NCBI RefSeq assembly: GCF_001746915.1 | Contig: NZ_MJGC01000041.1 | Span: 180,127-244,126 of the forward strand | DNA: 64,000 bases | Direction: 5' to 3' | From: Desertifilum tharense IPPAS B-1220 | Lineage (GTDB): Bacteria; Cyanobacteriota; Cyanobacteriia; Cyanobacteriales; Desertifilaceae | Part shown: piece by piece, positions 11,401 through 18,600 of the stretch | Position numbering within the stretch: the first letter of the stretch is position 1 | Layout of the letters: every line of letters begins with the position of its first letter | Program-made: the position numbers and the translations under genes | The notes under the pieces: model-generated | Database searches by the model: none | Seen by the model: only the letters and a program-made list of their open reading frames with translations | What the model was told of the DNA's origin: nothing

Positions 11401-13443
11401 TTGCAGTCTGAGGGTTTGAGCCTGGGTAAATAAACGTTCTGTACTCTGTTGGGCAACCTCCTGATGTAACGCAGCAATCGTGTTGGTGGTGTTTCGCAGG
11501 GTTGCCACCTGACCGATCATGTACATCCCTTGGGTTCGCTGTCCTTGAACTTCAACGGATACAATTTCTCGGTCTTGGCGAATTAACCCTTTGGCGGCCA
11601 CGCGCAAGCGTCCCAAGGTTAAATCTTCCAGGGTATTTTTGATTTCCTCTGGCGAACGGTTGGCAGCCATCATTTGCTGCCGCGTTTGGTAAAACTCCTG
11701 GGCAAAGGGCGTTACCGCACAGCGGCTGGCATGTCCGGGGCCGGTTTCTAGGTTGATGGTTTGCCGACAGGCGAGGGAAGTCTCCTGGAATTCTTTGACG
11801 ATGGCACCGCAAGCGACGGCTTCTGAGGTGAACAGGTAGGCGGTTCCCATCAAGACGCCGATTTTCATCCCCCGTTGGGCAAGCGGGGTCGCCATTGCAC
11901 CGACCATTGCGGCGCTGTTGGCGTCGTGAATGCCGCCCGCAAACAGGACGTGAATCTCTGAAGCCTGGGCAGCGGGAACTTCCCGCAATAGGGTCTCGAT
12001 GGTGCTTTCCCAGAGCGTGAAACTGCTCAAGGGCCCGACGTGACCGCCACATTCGCGTCCCTCAAAGACAAAGCGTTTGGCTCCTTGTTCCAAAAAGAGT
12101 TTGAGTAGGTTGGGCGTGGGAACGTGAATGTAGGTGGCAATGCCTTGGGCTTCGAGGCGGGCCGCTTGATCCGGTCGCCCTCCAGCAATCAGGGCGAAGG
12201 GGGGTTTCACATCCAGGACGGCGGCGAGTTGTTCTTCCCGCAGGGCTTGGGGGACAAACCCTAAAATCCCAATGCCCCAAGATTGGCGGCCGAGGAGGGC
12301 TTGGGTTTGTTGCAGCAGGGTGCGGACTTGGGTTCCTGGCATGAGGGCGAGTGCCAGCATGGGCAGTCCGCCGCCTTGGGCAACGGCTTGGGCAAAGGCC
12401 GCTGTATCGCTGACGCGGGTCATTGGCCCTTGGACAATGGGGTATTGGGTGTTGTGGGATTGGGCGAGGGGAGAATTAGCCTGGAGGGGACGCAGTTGGG
12501 CGGCGGTTTGCAGGTCGGCGGCGCTGGTGCGAAGTAGGGCTTGAATGAAGCGTCCGGTGGATGGATAGCGATCGCGATATCCCGCCGCCAGTCCGATGGC
12601 TTGTCCCATCGGCCAGACGTGGGTGTCGGGGGAACCCCAACCGATTCTGGGTGAGGCCTGTTGCCGCCAGGTTTGGGCTGCCAGGGTCGATCCGGACGCT
12701 TCGATGCGATCGCACAGGTGTTGCAAGGCCTCAACAGCCTGAAAGCCGGGACGAGACAGGAAGCGACAAGCGGCTCCCCATCGTTCTCCTAAGACTTTGG
12801 TTTCTTGACCGCTGAGGTGTTGCAGGTGGGCTTGCCAAGCACGGGGTAAGGGCGATTCGGGCATGAGCCATAGTTGGTCGTCGAGGACGACACCTGCCGC
12901 CCCGACCGCCCGACAAGCTGCCGCCGCGTGCAAGCCGATACCGCCTTGCACGTAGATGGGCAGGGATAAGCCGCTTTTGAGTAATTTTTGCGTCAAAATG
13001 AAGGCGGAGTCTTCGCCGGCCCATCCCCCGCTTTCATGACCGCGTGCAATGCAACCTTGGACGGGGAGATCTTGGGTTTTGAGATGGCGAATTTGCTCGA
13101 TTTGGATAATTTCTAGCAGCAATTGACGCAGGGGGTCGGCGGGTAGTCCGGCTAAGGAGTGACCTTTCCAGCCCGCTAAGATTAGCCAGTGAGGACGACC
13201 TTGCAAGGCTTTGAGTAAGGTTGCATGGGAGGTGAGTTGGCTCATGTGCAGCCGCAGTCCGACTGGGGCTTGTTCGGGAATTGCGGCTAGTAATTGAACC
13301 CAATTGTGCAACGCACCGTCTAATTGTTCTAGACGGCAAAATTCCGCATCCAGCACGCCGACACCCCCGGCGCGACTGGTGGCGATCGCAATGCCGGGAT
13401 GAGTCAGCTCAATTGGGCTGATGGAAAAACAGGTAAAGTTCAT
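5419..13443 (-). CDS. PUFA-synthase-like megasynthase: FMN-FMN-KS-AT-ACP-KR-DH
   Basis: This giant protein has 2,674 residues. The domains in order are as follows. Residues 1-330 are a PfaD/nitronate-monooxygenase-like TIM barrel (GHESGGWAG near 134). Residues 335-640 are a second, better conserved one (GRECGGHVGP near 466, LFAGGIHD). Residues 690-1130 are a ketosynthase with Cys ~877 in DAACASS, EAHGTGT and IGHTKC. Residues 1235-1540 are an acyltransferase (FPGQGSQ, GHSYGE with Ser ~1347). A proline-rich linker leads to one ACP (LGIDSIKR, Ser ~1813). A ketoreductase follows (LLTGGARGIT, YAAAN ~2294), then a hot-dog dehydratase (HQLDGKPVLP ~2423, DTAPQ near the end). The FMN domains would act as the trans enoyl reductase does in PUFA synthases. 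No thioesterase is seen. Start: ATG with an upstream GGGGAG. The product is unknown; secondary lipid or polyketide synthesis is inferred. Confidence 0.92.
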   Translation of the reverse strand: MNFTCFSISPIELTHPGIAIATSRAGGVGVLDAEFCRLEQLDGALHNWVQLLAAIPEQAPVGLRLHMSQLTSHATLLKALQGRPHWLILAGWKGHSLAGLPADPLRQLLLEIIQIEQIRHLKTQDLPVQGCIARGHESGGWAGEDSAFILTQKLLKSGLSLPIYVQGGIGLHAAAACRAVGAAGVVLDDQLWLMPESPLPRAWQAHLQHLSGQETKVLGERWGAACRFLSRPGFQAVEALQHLCDRIEASGSTLAAQTWRQQASPRIGWGSPDTHVWPMGQAIGLAAGYRDRYPSTGRFIQALLRTSAADLQTAAQLRPLQANSPLAQSHNTQYPIVQGPMTRVSDTAAFAQAVAQGGGLPMLALALMPGTQVRTLLQQTQALLGRQSWGIGILGFVPQALREEQLAAVLDVKPPFALIAGGRPDQAARLEAQGIATYIHVPTPNLLKLFLEQGAKRFVFEGRECGGHVGPLSSFTLWESTIETLLREVPAAQASEIHVLFAGGIHDANSAAMVGAMATPLAQRGMKIGVLMGTAYLFTSEAVACGAIVKEFQETSLACRQTINLETGPGHASRCAVTPFAQEFYQTRQQMMAANRSPEEIKNTLEDLTLGRLRVAAKGLIRQDREIVSVEVQGQRTQGMYMIGQVATLRNTTNTIAALHQEVAQQSTERLFTQAQTLRLQPVEPQSAPADIAIIGIGTLLPQAQYPETFWQNLLNQVNAIAEIPASRWDWRLYYDRDRAARDKVYSKWGGFLEAVAFDPLKFGIPPKSLKSIEPLQLLTLETVRRALADAGYESGDFDREQTSVILGAGGGIAELGQHYAIRSEIPRFVDAPNAQIWDRLPEWTEESFPGLLLNVAAGRVANRFDLGGSNFTVDAACASSLAALNLAVKELESGRSNLAIAGGIDTVQSPFAYLCFSKTQALSPQGQARPFDENADGIVISEGLAVVVLKRLTDAQRDGDRIYATIKAVEGSSDGKALGMTAPLSAGQQRAVNRAYQKAGFSPRSLGLYEAHGTGTAAGDRAELETIVTALTQAQAAPKTCAIGSVKSLIGHTKCTAGVAGLVKAALALYHQVLPPHAGVEQPLSAIADPTSPVYLLKQPRPWFNSGGDPRRAGVSAFGFGGTNFHALLEAAPASIPPAPLGAEAWPCELLVFQGPQTAIAQEIRQLLSALAAGAEPRLQDLAYTCAKRAEDRSTSPEQEAVNLSLVVADLAQLQTALTQVLEHWQTGATLPDEIQLRPAIAHSPTLAFLFPGQGSQYPNMLREICLYFREMRQAVELADAELQEQQSHPLSQSIYPPSAYTPETEQEHKQQLTHTETAQPAIGAVEMGLMNLVRRLGLTPAMICGHSYGEYAALHCAGVLSPGDFIRLSAARGRVMAAACEASEGAMAAVQATREELLTRLDGVDGVAIANHNAPCQSVISGDKQRVTQVVDSLNAAGILARMLPVAGAFHSALVASAQTALAAAIAEVTLLPPQVPVYANATAQPYPVDAPAISDRLTEHLVQPVNFVGQINAMYEAGARVFVELGPKSVLTNLVRSILAEKEYVAVAVDGQRGGELRGLLMALGTLMTAGVNLQLTALYAGRNVQFLELSRLVELTRKPPLSSSTWLVEGGSIRQPSETVGYTGKLPPRTAASQPAPPQTPPPPVFTRRTQSMVVPHSSPEMRPKSDPFRNRAQPPVSGDVALSAYLSYQETMRQFLAVQEQVMKQFLGGSPARLPKEREPISLLQLSNGNGNGHYSPPVETSPPVESLPVAPVPPMEALPVAPAPQMDAAIDRANLTRLLVQLVSDRTGYPTEMLGLDRDIEAELGIDSIKRVEILGALQKQLPDAIATRLQGEMESLTRVKSLNRTLDRLLELAMTGEEPCLGKSEVNGLGKPPAGVESLPRYRMQARPQPLPPGRLTSLEGRLAIAEDTLGVAPLVAALLEQHGAQTVILPRSWLDSPDLLRQGLDGPICGIVHLAALSASPQPQTLAEWQQLTQIEVKSLFHLLQTHSPQRLLAASRLGGTFGRVGGEAGLASGGGNVGLLKTLKAESPEVQVKAVDFDPRLSAEEIAQAVVEEFLTNGETVEVGYPGGQRTIFQTVLAPRSAVCDPLLPAADWVVLLTGGARGITAEVAKRFLVPGMRLIVVGRSPEPPPESPATLGIEDIQQLRQILLTQARQAGHSPTPVQIETQIQQVWRDRAIRQNLQALRQFTPVDYRAVDVTQEEAFGGLIQEIYRQYGRLDAAIHGAGIIEDKLIVDKHPDSFDRVFNTKADSAFLLSRYLQPESLKLLVFFGSVAGRYGNRGQGDYAAANEVVNRLAWQLSHRWPTARVVAINWGPWDTTGMASEAVKQRFRERGIIPISLSAGCQFFLEEVCFGSREEVEIVAGEGPWSDWEAIAVSHPFVLLPAKPHLQANHRLVLEHTFSLESDRYLVDHQLDGKPVLPATAAVEWFAELVQAAWPEWTVSEVRDLKVLRGLVLHSPVGQRVRFQAKASSHADAESLSVAVALVDELTERPFYQASVLLHPILQPAPLGSAFECSAATALDPQTVYRDYLFHGSCFQLIQSIDRVGPEGIEAWVTPSSPQVWKSSPQHWLFDPGLLDTAPQLAIAWARVQHNTTPLPSRLGAVVRYGASPLPERLKVVLRVKDYQPHSLVYDADFLDSNGYIRFSLQDVEGTCNPRLNRLASSV

Positions 13444-13550
13444 GAAGGCTAGCTCCCCTACATCAATTCGGGCAAAAAATGGCCATCTTTAGGGTGGAAA
13501 CATAGCATTGAAGTCTGAGCTGCCCAAAAGTTCGATATCTCCGTCTTTTC

Positions 13551-13564
13551 CTAGATCGATCTAG
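13551..13564. promoter_or_regulatory. Perfect 14-bp palindrome upstream of the large megasynthase
   Basis: CTAGATCGATCTAG is identical on both strands and sits 108 bp upstream of the megasynthase start codon. Such symmetry suits a dimeric repressor or activator. It partly overlaps the kind of gatcgatc sequence that is common in this genome, so chance is possible. Confidence 0.35.
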
Positions 13565-13709
13565 CGAAGGCGGAGAGGGTGTCACCAGTCTCAACAGGGC
13601 AAAACAACAAACGAGCGGCTCCGAACAAGGGCGTTTGATTCAACCTTGGCTTTAACCAGGAAATCAATTTTTGTATCTTAAGTTGCACAATGCCCAATCA
13701 GCAGGCATC

Positions 13710-13749
13710 AAAAACGCTCCCCAAACAGACAAGCTCTGGGGGTCTTTTT
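13710..13749. terminator. Terminator-like hairpin, possibly bidirectional
   Basis: CCCC at 13719-13722 and AGA at 13727-13729 pair with TCTGGGG at 13735-13741, leaving a four-base bulge and a five-base loop. On the minus strand the hairpin is followed by GAGCG and five U; on the plus strand it is followed by TCTTTTT. On the minus strand it would end transcripts coming through the dioxygenase gene before the large megasynthase. Confidence 0.5.
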
Positions 13750-13936
13750 GGCGCTTTTTATGCGGGCAATCCCTGAACGCCGGCTTGGCTTCAGAGAAAT
13801 AATCTCAGTAAAATCAAGGTTTTGACAATTCAGTTGCCAGAAAGTGGCAACCGCATAATATAAGTTATTTCACGGAGGTGCAAATTGCCAACCCCTTTTC
13901 AGAAACTTTATATTACGTGAACTTACTGAAGCCTCT

Positions 13937-14770
13937 CTAGGTAGGAATAACAGGTTCGCCAGCGGTTTGGGTGCGGCGCATCATTCGGCGTTCGCACAGA
14001 TCGAACGCCGTTCGACAATGGAGAGTGTGGCGATTATCCCACATCAGCAGATCGCCCGCTTGCCACACATGACGCCAGACAAAGCGAGGGAGAGTGACAT
14101 GGCGCATCAAATACCGCAGTAAAGATTTACTTTGACCGGGAGGCATATCGACAATCGAACGCGAACAAGTCGGACTGACATAAAGCGCCTTACGTCCAGA
14201 AACCGGATGAATTCGCACCAAAGGATGCACCACCGGCGGCATCGTTCGCAAAATCCAATTCACGCATTGCAAATGTTCAATTCTCTGCTTTAAAGATTCA
14301 TCTAACGCCTCATAAGCAGCAACCAAGTTAGAAAACAGCGTATCGCCCCCTTTAGACGGAATTTCGATCCCATACAACACCGAATAAACTTGGGGTTCTG
14401 GCATATATTGCAAGTCGGTATGCCACATCACCGCCCCTTTCAACTTATTTTTGCCAATATAGGTTAAATCGGGTTCATCTTTCAGGTAATAAACATCAGA
14501 TTGAGAACCCTCCCCAAAACTCATATGTTCGGCCTTAGCCAGAGGATGTCCCATCGTATCGCCAAACGCTCTTGTAAAGGTTAATTGTTGTTCTTCGTTC
14601 AAAGATTGACCGCGAAAAAAAATCGCCCCGTAATTCGCCAGGGCTTGAACAATTTGTTCTTGAACGTTTGGTGAAAGCGGTTCGAGCAAATTTACTCCCC
14701 GAATTTCGGCACCCGCAGCGCGATCCGACGGAATAATTTCTAAAGGAATTACAGAAGAAAAGTGTGTCAT
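13937..14770 (-). CDS. TauD/TfdA-family Fe(II)/2-oxoglutarate dioxygenase
   Basis: This protein has 277 residues, usual for the family. The iron-binding HxD is in MWHTDLQYMP near residue 115, and the distal histidine and 2-oxoglutarate-binding arginine lie in WDNRHTLHCRTAFD and ERRMMRRTQ near the C-terminus. EIRGVNLLEPLS and FFRGQSLNEEQQLTF near the N-terminus are typical TauD features. The enzyme would hydroxylate, desaturate or oxidatively cleave a substrate using 2-oxoglutarate and O2. It lies between an SDR and the large megasynthase on the same strand and is probably a tailoring enzyme of the cluster. The upstream gap to the SDR is 90 bp; the ribosome-binding site is weak. Substrate unknown. 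Confidence 0.88.
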   Translation of the reverse strand: MTHFSSVIPLEIIPSDRAAGAEIRGVNLLEPLSPNVQEQIVQALANYGAIFFRGQSLNEEQQLTFTRAFGDTMGHPLAKAEHMSFGEGSQSDVYYLKDEPDLTYIGKNKLKGAVMWHTDLQYMPEPQVYSVLYGIEIPSKGGDTLFSNLVAAYEALDESLKQRIEHLQCVNWILRTMPPVVHPLVRIHPVSGRKALYVSPTCSRSIVDMPPGQSKSLLRYLMRHVTLPRFVWRHVWQAGDLLMWDNRHTLHCRTAFDLCERRMMRRTQTAGEPVIPT

Positions 14771-14860
14771 ATAGATTTGCCAATTAATAGAGAAAAAGCA
14801 GATGAGTTTCTCAGCAAATCACCCTGAAAAACTCGATTTTGAACGCTATTTGAATTGTCG

Positions 14861-15652
14861 TTAAGCAGAAGTTTGTCCGCCACAAATAGAAAACGCTTGT
14901 CCGGTGACAGCCGCTGCTTCCTTTTGGCAGAGATACAACACTAATTGGGCCACTTCATTGGCCTGAACAAAACGTCCGATGGGGATGCGCTTCACCAAAC
15001 CTCGTCGAACTGTGGCGGCAGATTGATGGGCCTCATCTGCAATCTGTTTGAGAATATCGGCGGCGCGGTCTGTTTCAACCCATCCCGGACAGACCGCATT
15101 GACCGTAATTTGGCGGGAACTGAGTTCAAGGGCTAGCGATCGCGTTAAGCCCAGCAGACCATGTTTTGAGGCACTATAGGCACTATAGCCTGCCGCCCCC
15201 TGCTTGCCCAGAACCGAGGCAATATTAATCATCCGCCCCCCGTGCGGCATATAGCGCAGGGCCGCCCGCGTTACCCGCATCGGCCCATTGAGGTTGGTAT
15301 CGACAATCTCCTCCCACAGCGTCTCTACCAAATTCGAGATCGGAGTATAGCCCGTTACGGCGGCATTATTGACCACAATATCAATTTTGGGAGACTCCCT
15401 AGAACCCAGTTCAATCGCCGCGCGACCGACCACAGTATCGACTTCATTGCGGTTTTGCACATCCATACAATAGGCTTTCGCCGTCCAATTTTCGGCAACC
15501 AGTTCCTCAACGCAGCGGTCTAAAGTCTGCCGATGGCGACCGCAAACCGCCACCGCCGCGCCCTCCTGGGCGAGTCGTCGGACAATGGCGCGACCGATAC
15601 CCGTGCCGCCACCCGTCACAATAGCCACCTGATTTGCAAGTATCCCAGACAT
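14861..15652 (-). CDS. SDR-family NAD(P)-dependent oxidoreductase
   Basis: This is a 263-residue classical short-chain dehydrogenase/reductase. The cofactor motif TGGGTGIGRA is at about 14-23, NNAAVTG near 91, the active-site serine region INIASVLG near 143, YSAYSASKHG (YxxxK) near 157, and PGWVETD near 187. It resembles FabG-type ketoreductases. The gene starts 13 bp after the stop of the KS-AT-DH-PPTase gene, with GGAGA before the ATG, so the two are clearly co-transcribed. That megasynthase lacks a ketoreductase, so this SDR could supply beta-keto reduction in trans or act later as a tailoring enzyme; this is inference. Confidence 0.9.
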   Translation of the reverse strand: MSGILANQVAIVTGGGTGIGRAIVRRLAQEGAAVAVCGRHRQTLDRCVEELVAENWTAKAYCMDVQNRNEVDTVVGRAAIELGSRESPKIDIVVNNAAVTGYTPISNLVETLWEEIVDTNLNGPMRVTRAALRYMPHGGRMINIASVLGKQGAAGYSAYSASKHGLLGLTRSLALELSSRQITVNAVCPGWVETDRAADILKQIADEAHQSAATVRRGLVKRIPIGRFVQANEVAQLVLYLCQKEAAAVTGQAFSICGGQTSA

Positions 15653-15665
15653 CCGTTTGTCTCCA

Positions 15666-18600
15666 TTAAGAGCGAACAGGGGATTGGCAGACTGCTAACA
15701 GATGCGTAGCGGTTTGCCACCATTGCACGATAAATTTGTACCCCTCAAACTCAATTTCCATCTGATTTTCGGTCGCAGAATAAGAGACCGCTTGCCAGCG
15801 ACGCGGCACACCCATCAAACCCGTACCCGCCGCTTTGGCAGCGGCTTCCTTAGCACACCAAAAAGTTAACAGAGCGGTCGTTTGCTGCGCCGTGGAGAGG
15901 CTTTGCAGCAATATTTGTTCGGATTCGCTAAACGCTCCTTGCAGCAAACTCCAGTCGCGACGAACATCCAATCGTTCTAGATCCAGACCAATGCTTTCGG
16001 CATCAGCGGCTAAAATAGCGATCGCCTCTCCTTGAGTATGGGCAATCGAAAGATCGGGCAAAATCGTATCGAGCAAAGGAATTTCTGCAAAGGGCTTGCC
16101 TAAATCCGTGGTGCCAATTTCAATATCGATGGGGGCCAGGACAACGCCCCAATCTTCGGCCGCCCATTGACGAATCACATCTTTAGCCGCAATGCGACCT
16201 AGCAACCAGTCTTTGCGCCGCTTTCCCGGCGGGAAGCGATACCAAGTTTCCCGTTCTGTGGGCGTCAGCATTAGGTGAACCAGAACCCGCTGCCAGATAG
16301 CCCACGCCTCATCTAGAAAATGGTCGCCAAATGCCGGAATGCGCCGCAGGGTTAAACCCGTTTCGGCTTGCATCCAAGCTTCCGAAAGATACGCCGTTTG
16401 CGGGTGCAGCCGACACTCAGAAAAGGCCGTTGGCATCGCAAAGTAACGGTCTTGCCACTGTTCTAAGCGGGCGATAACCTGACCCGTAGCATCGAGTAAC
16501 TCAAAATCGGCGGCAATTTGTTGCGGGCTAGTAAAGCGAATCGTACCGCGACAGTCTACAAGACTTCCCGCAGGCAAGGGGGCCGCATATTGATAAAAGG
16601 CGTTGACTTGAAAAGGAAAACAATTAAAATCCGGGCCGAATTGTTCGGTTAGCCAATATCCAACTAATTGACCGGCCGCATCGAGTAAGCCAGGATCGAG
16701 TTGAAACTGAGGAACCCTCGCTTCGCTGAAAAATTCCTCGACTGGAAGCACTTGTAAATCGGCTTCTATCCCTTCTTCCGACCATTGTCGCAGGTGTTTG
16801 ACCCCTTGTAATAGCGGGCCGTGAAACATGCCGGTTTGGTATAAGTCGGCATCGGCGAGGCGGGGACGTTTGGGGGCGTTTAAGCTAAACGGCTGCGGAG
16901 GTGGGGGGGAGAGGGCTTGCGGCGATAGGCGAACCTCCCCTTCAAAGACTAACAGTCCGGTTTCTGGGCCAACGGTTTGCTGTTGAAACAGGCGAACCCA
17001 GACGCTTTCGCCTTCTGGGGTAGGTTCTTGGCGTTGGGCGCGGATGCACAGGTGCAAGTTTCCCTCATCTAAGGTTAGCCAGCGATAGCCCCGCAGATTG
17101 TGCAAGCTAACCACAGTATATTGACCGCCCAAGAGATAATGGGCCGCCTCAGCAATGATTTCCATACTGAAAGTGAAGGGAAGGACGGGTAAGGCCAAGA
17201 GGTCGGGTTGCCATTGGGAGGGCTGACCGCCGAGGGTATGATGGGCGAGAAAGCAATCTGGGTCTAGGCTAAAGATGCGATCGCACTCTAAATAACTTTC
17301 ATCTTGGCTGAGAATTTCGCCCAATAAGGGATAGGCACAACAGACAGTCGCAGGATGGGGCGAGAACTGACTGAAAACCTGTTCTTGACTTTTTAAAAAG
17401 TCTTGCATCAAGTCAAAATAAGCAGAAACGACCGCTGTTTGACCGCTATAAGCAACGGGTTCGCTAGGAAGTTCTTGGGGAGGATGCAGCTTATCTTGCA
17501 GGTTTTGCACCAAGGTTTCCGATAAGTGCATCGCGGGCATATTCAGGCTAAGGGGGGTTGCTGCTGGGGGGGTCGCGCTAACCTGAGTATCGGCGTTGCG
17601 ATACCAGATATCGAGGTTGACATTGACGCCGCTGGCAAATAACCGACCGAGTAAATGTTGCAACTGTTCTAACCCCGGTCGGCGGCGGTTGTTGCTGGCA
17701 ACGGCTAAGGCGTCTTTCCCGCGCAGAATATCATTTGTAAACGCCGTGAGGTTGCTACTCGGTCCAACTTCTACAAAAATCCGAAAGCCTCTGCTATACA
17801 GGGTTTCAATGGTTTCTCGAAACCGGACGCGGCTGGACCACTGCTGCGTGGCAAGGGCGCGGATGGCGGCGGGTTCGCACGGAAAGATTTCGGCTGTGGC
17901 ACAACTATACAGGGGAATTTTGCTAGGGCGAATATTCAACGCCTCGTAGAAAGTCCGAAATGCCTCAGCCACGCTAGCAAATAGGGGGGTATGGTAAGCC
18001 CGGTCAAAGGGCAGGCGCAAACAAATTCCCCCTTGGGCTTTTAAGGGGGGAGTGATGGCTTCAATCTCGGTTTCGCTGCCAAACAGCACCAATTGATTGT
18101 CGCAGTTATCCATTGCCCAATGCAGGCGACCTTCAGCAGCCGCTAGGGTTTGCGCCATTTGGTCGGGGGAAATGGCCCCGACGGCGAGTAAGGCCCCTTT
18201 GGGAATGCGATCGCCGGTTTCGAGTTCTTGATACAGTTGGTTGAGATAGCGCATTAACTCGCCTAGCTGCGCCCGACTTTCAATTTGGGCGGTTCCGGAG
18301 GCAAACAAGGCCGTATTTTCTCCGGTACTATGACCCACCATCGCATCGCAGGGAACTTGGCATTGTTCAAGGAGTTCGTATAAGGCCATGCTGGCCGTAA
18401 AGACGGTTTCCGAACCAATATCCATCGCAAATAATTGTCGGTCTGCAAACAGTTCTTCAGCGGTGGTGAGGCTGGTGGGAGGCGGGAAAATCACCTGACT
18501 GGGGCGATAGGGACGTTCTTGCCAAAAGGTTTGGTCGAGGAAATCAAACCATTCGCGGACTTGGGGAAAGGCTAAACAGAGGTCTGCCAGCATGTTGGTG

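Larger units (their letters stand above)
13444..13936. other. 493-bp leader between the dioxygenase and the large megasynthase
   Basis: No credible gene lies here. The region holds a perfect 14-bp palindrome (13551-13564), a terminator-like hairpin with flanking T-runs (13710-13749), and an imperfect inverted pair TAAGTT-attt-CACG at 13861-13874 facing CGTGAACTTA at 13916-13925. It is the longest gap inside the minus-strand arm, so the large megasynthase very likely has its own promoter here. Confidence 0.6.
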
